From Typhlomys cinereus (taxonomy: Eukaryota > Chordata > Mammalia > Rodentia > Platacanthomyidae): a stretch of DNA of 64,000 nt. The stretch spans positions 606,773 through 670,772 of the forward strand of contig JALPQD010000415.1 of the NCBI GenBank assembly GCA_023101885.1, in the 5' to 3' direction. The translations under genes were made by a program, and so were the position numbers. A model generated the notes under the pieces. That model was given only the letters and a program-made list of their open reading frames with translations, was not told the DNA's origin and did not search any database. Below, piece after piece: positions 58,345 through 64,000 of the stretch (its first letter is position 1; each line of letters starts with the position of its first letter).

Positions 58345-58555
58345 TTCCATGTTAGGTGGGGTGTGTGTGTGTGTTTATTTATATGCCCATACTTGTATAG
58401 ACCTATGGTTGATACTAGAAATCATCCTTATTTATTCTTCTTACAAGGCAGAACTCCACGCCCTCTTTGTATTCTATACGGGACCTAGAGATATACAGGC
58501 TATGGTCCTTTTGCCGGCGTGACACATTTAAATCACCCAGCCAGCTCTTCAGCAC
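58345..58555 (-). mobile_element. Degraded B3-like SINE
   Basis: TG-rich start, weak central blocks and a head ending 'cccagccagctcttcagcac'. The insertion of the following L1 begins at its edge. Confidence 0.45.
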
Positions 58556-58566
58556 TATCAATTCTT

Positions 58567-59496
58567 TTTTTTAATATATTTTAAAATAGTTTTATTTTTT
58601 AAACATTTGTTATTATCTCTGCTCATACAAGCTTAATAGGTACACCGGTTCCCTCCTCCCCCCCCCCATGACATACAAGGACCCAGCGGCATTTCCCTGA
58701 ACCCTTTCCTTTGTTCCCCTTAAGCATAGGAACACTACTGTGGCTGTCAATCCCTTGCCTCCAAGGATCTTGGTGCTTTTAGCAAATGCTAGACTTTGTG
58801 AGGTCAATAGTGTGTTGAACATTGCGCAGGGTATGCAAAGTCCAATTATGATTGCTTCGGCCCTAACGTGTGGAGTATCTTGCATATCATTGCTCCTCCC
58901 ATCCTTGTGTTCTTACAATCTTACCGCCCCCTCTTCCTCAAATTTCCCTGAGCTTCAGGATGGGGAGAGATTAGGCTGGCCTAGTTCTAGGTGGTTGATA
59001 TAGAGTCTCTGAAGTTCTGGATTATGGTTTGGTGATTTTTCTTTTGCGGTTTTGCTGCTCCTGCAATGCCCTTCATTCCATCCCGATGGGTATTAGATCT
59101 CACCCCCTGGCCAGCGATACAAAGCTGTTAAACTAGAGTCTTGTTATAAGAGTATATTCAAAGGTAGATGTAATAAAAGTAGGAAACCACAGTGAGGGAG
59201 GGGTCAATCACCCATTTGCAAAATGGTTACTTATTATCTGCCAGACTATATGCCCTCCCCTTCTGGTGAGATCACACTCCCTCAGTTGTAAATGATCAGG
59301 AACGAAAAGTCTGTGAGCTTAACCAGATGTCTCATTGCTTACTTGCAGTCCTTGATGGAGGCCTATTTTCTCTGCTGTAACATGGTCCCCTCTCTCCTTG
59401 TTTCTGGTGTGGCCCTCCTACCCCATCCCTCCTGTTCATACTCCTTGCAATTACTGTATTACAAAGATTTATCGTAGAGTGTCTCTAGGTGCAGTC
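58567..59496 (-). mobile_element. 5'-truncated L1, young copy
   Basis: Collinear with the 3' UTR of the nearly complete L1 (40725-41690): 'gctcatacaagcttaatagg', 'cctccaaggatcttggtgc', 'aaaccacagtgaggRagggg', 'ttgatggaggcctattttc'. A perfect 12-bp duplication (ctatcaattctt) at 58555-58566 and 59497-59508 brackets it. About 150 bp around the polypurine tract are missing, and a 23-bp filler occurs near the 5' junction. Confidence 0.95.
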
Positions 59497-59854
59497 CTAT
59501 CAATTCTTATACACTACCTTTAGTATTGTTTATAAGGTCCAATTTTGAGGTTTAGGGGAATGGGTATTGGATTGTCTTTCTGAGAATAATCAGAGACATT
59601 AAGATAATGGGGAAAATACAGGACAAATGCTGAGTGTCAGTCATGGACTTGGTGTATGCTTGTGGAACTGTGGTTTAAACTTAGTGCCTAGGACTGCTGA
59701 GTAAGATGCACTGTGGCCAAATGCTTCTGTCTTCCTAATCTGTCTGTATTCATGGGCAGCTTTTTTTTTAATTTTTAAACCATGAAATTTAGGACGAATA
59801 TGCACACTTTTACTCCTGCTTCTACCTCCCAGACTGGGACATTCAGTCAAGTGC

Positions 59855-60135
59855 TACCATCATGGTTTAAATATAAGTTGTTTCCCATGCACATAGCCTC
59901 ATGTGTTTAAATCCTGAGATTTTAGGGAAGGTTGCGGCAACAATAGGGAATGAAGGCTTGCTGGAATAGGGCAGGTCACAGGGGTACAGCTAGTTCCCAT
60001 CTGTTCCTGCTAGCAGTCTGCTCTTGCAATTTGCACCTCACTGTCAACCAACAATGCCTTTTCTGCCATAGCGAACTGTATTTTCCTTTTGAAACCTTAA
60101 GCCAAATAAGCTTCCCCTTTCTTTCCTTAAAAAGT
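59855..60135 (+). mobile_element. URR1-like hAT-Charlie remnant
   Basis: 'tcatggtttaaatataagttg', 'cctcatgtgtttaaatcctga', 'gggaaggttgcggcaac' and 'aaaccttaagccaaataagc' follow the order of rodent URR1 non-autonomous DNA transposons. Internally shortened. Confidence 0.6.
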
Positions 60136-61064
60136 AAAATAAAATACACTACAAAAAATTGAATAACTATGAGATATACTATCTCTAATATTTAGATCAC
60201 TCTTGTATGTATGTGGAATAATTTTTTGATTTAGGATATTTAAGTAGTATATAATGCTAAAATATCCAAAAAAAAAGAAAAACCCTATCCATAGTTTCTT
60301 GTGGAATCCCCAGGCAATATTAAAACCAACTTCTCTCAAACCTGAAATAAATGAGTTTTCAATCAGGAATCCACCCAACATAGTGACAATGTTGTATAGT
60401 TACTTCTGAGAATTGGAGATAATAAAATGAAGATACATATGAACTTTCCTGACTCCTAAGGATAATTCTGCTAAACGTACAAAATGCTTTATTTCTCACT
60501 AATTTTCCCTGGGCCTATGTGCCATTATGTTCCCCTTTCAAACACAAGGCAGAGGGAAATGTTTGCTTACTTATTTTGCTGTCAAATATGCATAACTCTT
60601 GCCTGAAATTCTGTAGTCACCTGTGAGACTTGGAGTTTTCTGAGTTATTACTGAGGGTTATACTGTGTTTATCCTTGAAGATTTCTCTCCTTGAATTCAA
60701 ATACACATAATGAAATCACAGCAGTTTCTCTTGGCTAGTTCACCCTTTATGCTTTTTTTTTTTTGGAAATACAGATTGCAAGCCTGTGATCCTAACATCA
60801 TGTATTAGATTTTTACATGTCTACTGCAATAATAGGAATTTTAAACTATGGCCTTTTAACTTCAAATATGTGCTTTTAACTTTACATTTAATACAATACC
60901 TTCTAGGGACAGACAGAAATTGAGCTCTTGAAAAGCATAGTCAGTCAGAACTGGTGCTCCTTGTTAGTGGAAAATGCAAGGCAGATATAGATGTCTAACT
61001 ATGTAAAATATTTCCATAATTTACATATTAATTTTCAGTGACATATGAATTACTAAATTTTATT
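60136..61064. other. Unique stretch
   Basis: Nothing recognised. Confidence 0.5.
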
Positions 61065-61097
61065 TTGTGCATGTGTGTGTGCATGCATGTGAGAGAG

Positions 61098-61140
<43 letters not shown>

Positions 61141-61347
61141 CAGAGGGCACTGTGTGTCCTTGTGGAGAACCAAGGGTGACTTCAAGATTCATCTCAGATT
61201 GCTTCTACCTCCTTCTTGCCTCATTGTGGGATTTCCCAGGCTCTGTCTACCAGGGCCAGAAGTGCAGGCCACCACAGTTGCTTTTTTCCACCTGTTTTTT
61301 TTACACTGGTCCTTGTGTGTATTTAAGTCTGAACCATCTCTCCAGCC
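61065..61347 (-). mobile_element. Dip-like SINE, old subfamily
   Basis: Reverse: TG-rich tail (61103-61139), 'cagagggcactgtgtgtcct', 'gtggagaaccaagggtgac', 'gggatttcccaggctctgtc' and a head ending 'gaaccatctctccagcct'. Part of the head body is deleted. Confidence 0.87.
61103..61139. repeat. (GT)n in SINE tail
   Basis: About 37 bases of GT. Confidence 0.93.
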
Positions 61348-61384
61348 TGAATTATAATTCTTATATATTTTATTTATTATTTTA

Positions 61385-61632
61385 GAGATATGTGTATGTA
61401 TATATGATATAAGTATATATAGGCAGTTAAATAGATATGTCTATGCATACATGTGTGTGTGTATATATATTTAGAGAAAGAGAGAAAGAAGGTATCCATA
61501 TAAATTCCACTGCCCATAGCAGAGGCCAGAAGGCAATTTTCTTCTTCTACCATTTAGGCTTTGGGGGATCAAACTCACAACATCAGGTTTAAAATCAAAC
61601 ATTTTACCTGCTCAACTATTTCTCTGGGTCCT
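61385..61632 (-). mobile_element. B3-like SINE
   Basis: 'gcagaggccagaaggcaattt', 'cttcttctaccatttaggct', 'gggggatcaaactcacaaca' and 'cctgctcaactatttctctggg' are in reverse B3 order. Lies directly beside the preceding SINE. Confidence 0.6.
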
Positions 61633-62813
61633 TATAATTAATACTTGTTAAAGTAAAACATTGTTAAAAAATTGTCAATTCATTTTGCTTTCTTGTGTGA
61701 CTATGCAAATATAAAAATTATACATGGGTTTCATATTCACGGTTTCCATTTTAATATACAGTACTGTTCAAGAGATTTGACATTAATACTCTAAGTGTGT
61801 TCTACATCCAGTAGAAATGAATAACAATATAGATTAATATAAATATAAATGATAAGCAATATAAATGAATGTAGCATTATGACATAAATATATAACACAG
61901 GTCTTCAATGACTATTAAAATCTCAAGGAACCTGGAAAAGATCAAAGATTTGGCAAATGGTTTCCATGTTTTCTTGCAGGTCAGAGTGTGTGGAAGTTGT
62001 TAAGTTCAGAGAACAGGAAAGGGGGAAGCCTCACCTGATGTTTTAATACTTCTTTGTATTTTGCAAGTTTTCATCTGAAAGTAGTCAAGATTTCAGTAGC
62101 AGCTGTTTCATGTACTGCACAGCAAGAGTCAAGCCTGAAAAGTGCTTCAGACTGAAACTCAATCATGAAAATACATCTTTCAACTTCCTCCAAAATCATA
62201 TGTTCTCTTGCCAGAATAGCATGTTCAACATGCCCAATGCAGAATGATGCGGAATGGATCATTCATGTCATGTGTCCTGACTCTCTAGCTTCTTTCACAA
62301 GTTATGCAAAGCCACAGAAAGAACAAATGCTGCTGATCCAAATTTATATGTGTGGTCACAAATACGTATTGAACTTTTATGCCACATTCTGCAAGTACCC
62401 CCCTGCTGAATACAAAATAAGTGATTCCACACTTCTGTGGTGGTGAAAAATTCATATGGGAACTTTAGACCATATTTATTGAGCAATGTGATTCCTACGG
62501 AGACTTCTAAAATGTGATGTATAAACTGACTCCTACTTCTCCATTTTTCCATGTGTCTTTGTAAGGGAACAATGACTGCGATGGATATAAAATCTTAAAC
62601 TGATTAAATGAGGATAGAGAATGCTCCATAAAGTTTGAGTGCACCCAGGAATTATTTCACTATTTCTCCAGCTGTGATCAACCTGTTGCTCAGAGACACA
62701 TCAAATCAATTTGAACAGAGGTGTTAAAAGCTTGTTAATATTAGCTTTGTAGCCACAGTAAAAGTTACTGATTTTATCAAATATTCCTTCTTTGCATCTA
62801 CTTGTAACTGTTA
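61633..62813. other. Unique stretch
   Basis: No recognised feature. Overlapping plus and minus frames near 62,165-62,552 are short and without domains. Confidence 0.5.
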
Positions 62814-62835
62814 TTCTCTCTCTCTCTCTCTCTCC
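62814..62835. repeat. (TC)n microsatellite
   Basis: About 22 bases of TC. Confidence 0.9.
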
Positions 62836-62864
62836 TTTCTCTCTTTTTTGGTTGTGTTGTGCTG

Positions 62865-63095
62865 TGTTTGAAGGTGTACACATGGCGTGGTGCATGTAGA
62901 AGTTAGAAGGCAAACTTCGAGTGTCTTTCCTCACTGTTCCACTCTATTTGAGTCAGAGATATTTCTCCACTGCATAAGCCAAATTCATTTGCCAACAATC
63001 TTCTGGATATTCTTATATCTCCCTATCATATTTGCTAGCTCACCACAAAATTCAGAGGCTTTTACCACTGAATCCAACTTTTCCAGTAGGTTCTG
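62865..63095 (-). mobile_element. Degraded B3/B4-like SINE
   Basis: 'gtgcatgtagaagttagaagg', 'ttgagtcagagatatttctcc' and 'cttttaccactgaatccaact' follow reverse B3/B4 order. Very diverged. Confidence 0.45.
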
Positions 63096-64000
63096 TAGAC
63101 CAGAAGTTTGGGTTGGCAGACTGGCCAGCAAGCTTGTCATGTGCTGGGACACCTTCTGGATCAAAATTTGTTTTATTTTAATCATGATAATATTTACTAT
63201 TGTTTTAAAATAATTAATTAATCTATAGCAAATATACTGAGTTTAGAAATGACAACAAAATAGGAATGCTTGCCTTCTTTGGATCTCACAGTGGATTAAT
63301 AAGATCTATAAAAACAAATATTAATTCTAAGACATTCTACCTAACCAGCTTTGATAATCTACACATATCTATGGGAATTATCTCCAGCTGGTAATTCAAA
63401 CTTGGACCATCATACAAGCCTGAAAGTATTTCTCTATGTTTGTGTGAAATTAACAATGTGGAATTCTGAAGGAAATATACTCCTTTTTCCCATGTAAAGA
63501 ATTACTATTGATACTGTTTTTTAATCAATCTATGTATCTCATTCATTCATATTAATGTCCTGAGAGCCAAAATATTCCTTATTTCTTTGTGCTTCAAACC
63601 CACATGTTCAATTTATTTGAGGCCCAGCACTTAGTTATCTTAAAGAAACCTCCAACTCCATGTAGTAAACATAGAATTCATATTCTCTGTGCCACATCTG
63701 GTAAGTAAGTGCACTCAGACAGAAATCATTCTCAGTAGTTAGCTTCTTTTTTCTTCCTGTTTTACCTGCAGGATGACTTTGCAGCCTGACCTTCTAAGCA
63801 TTTCACAAAGTCTTTGAATTTCTAACTCTCAAGAATGAGGTCTACAATGTCTACAGTCTCTCACTTGCACAGCAGTGAGGGCTTCCTAAGGTGACTTGTA
63901 CTTTTACTTATATACCATATATTTCCAAGAAGCAGTCGAGTATTTTTTATTTATTTATATATTTATTTCTCATGTTACAGATTGAACCCAGGTTCTTACA
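63096..64000. other. Unique stretch to window end
   Basis: AT-rich; no repeat or gene recognised. The last 20 bases ('attgaacccaggttcttaca') may be the start of a SINE or other repeat cut by the window edge. Confidence 0.45.

Overview
The window looks like intergenic or deep intronic nuclear DNA of a mammal, most likely a rodent. It is AT-rich, full of (CA)n/(TG)n microsatellites, and dense in retroposons: B2-superfamily, B3/B4-like, ID and B1 SINEs, rodent-style L1 copies and ERVL-MaLR LTRs. The youngest SINE family has a B2-like tRNA-derived head joined to a body I do not recognise from mouse or rat B2. This points to a non-murid myomorph, with jumping mice/jerboas (Dipodoidea) as my best guess. 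That placement is inference. No host protein-coding gene, rRNA, functional tRNA, CRISPR array or bacterial feature can be supported. Almost all short open frames are chance frames or lie inside repeats.

Layout. 1-10,000: AT-rich unique DNA with a degraded B3/B4 SINE, two old and two young Dip-like SINEs, and L1 3' ends. 10,250-14,050: an ancient decayed L1 (+) broken by an ID SINE and locally duplicated sequence. 14,300-15,900: two reverse MaLR LTRs. 17,650-19,985: a complete two-LTR MaLR (about 2.04 kb) inserted inside an older SINE. 23,000-23,900: a solo MaLR LTR that splits a B3-like SINE. 25,300-26,900: an L1 3' end and two SINEs. 27,500-36,500: mostly unique DNA with SINEs, one segmental duplication that preserves a SINE empty site, and L1 3' ends. 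38,890-39,070: a large (AAGG)n tract. 40,687-47,310: one almost complete L1 on the minus strand, flanked by a perfect 14-bp target-site duplication, carrying ORF1 and ORF2 remnants and two nested insertions. 47,400-64,000: further SINEs, L1 3' ends, URR1-like DNA transposon remnants and unique AT-rich DNA.

How the parts relate. The L1 copies are the likely source of the enzymes that mobilised the SINEs and the unidentified processed insert. Target-site duplications and nesting give a relative order: the ancient L1, ID, B3/B4 and old-subfamily SINEs came first, then the MaLR insertions into them, then the young L1 family, then young-subfamily SINEs (one of which sits in the young L1). I found no convincing new biological system. 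The most informative items are the nested insertions, an internally deleted SINE with perfect duplications, the empty-site paralogue, a poly(A)-tailed insert of unknown origin in L1 ORF2, and one exon-like open segment near 28.5 kb.
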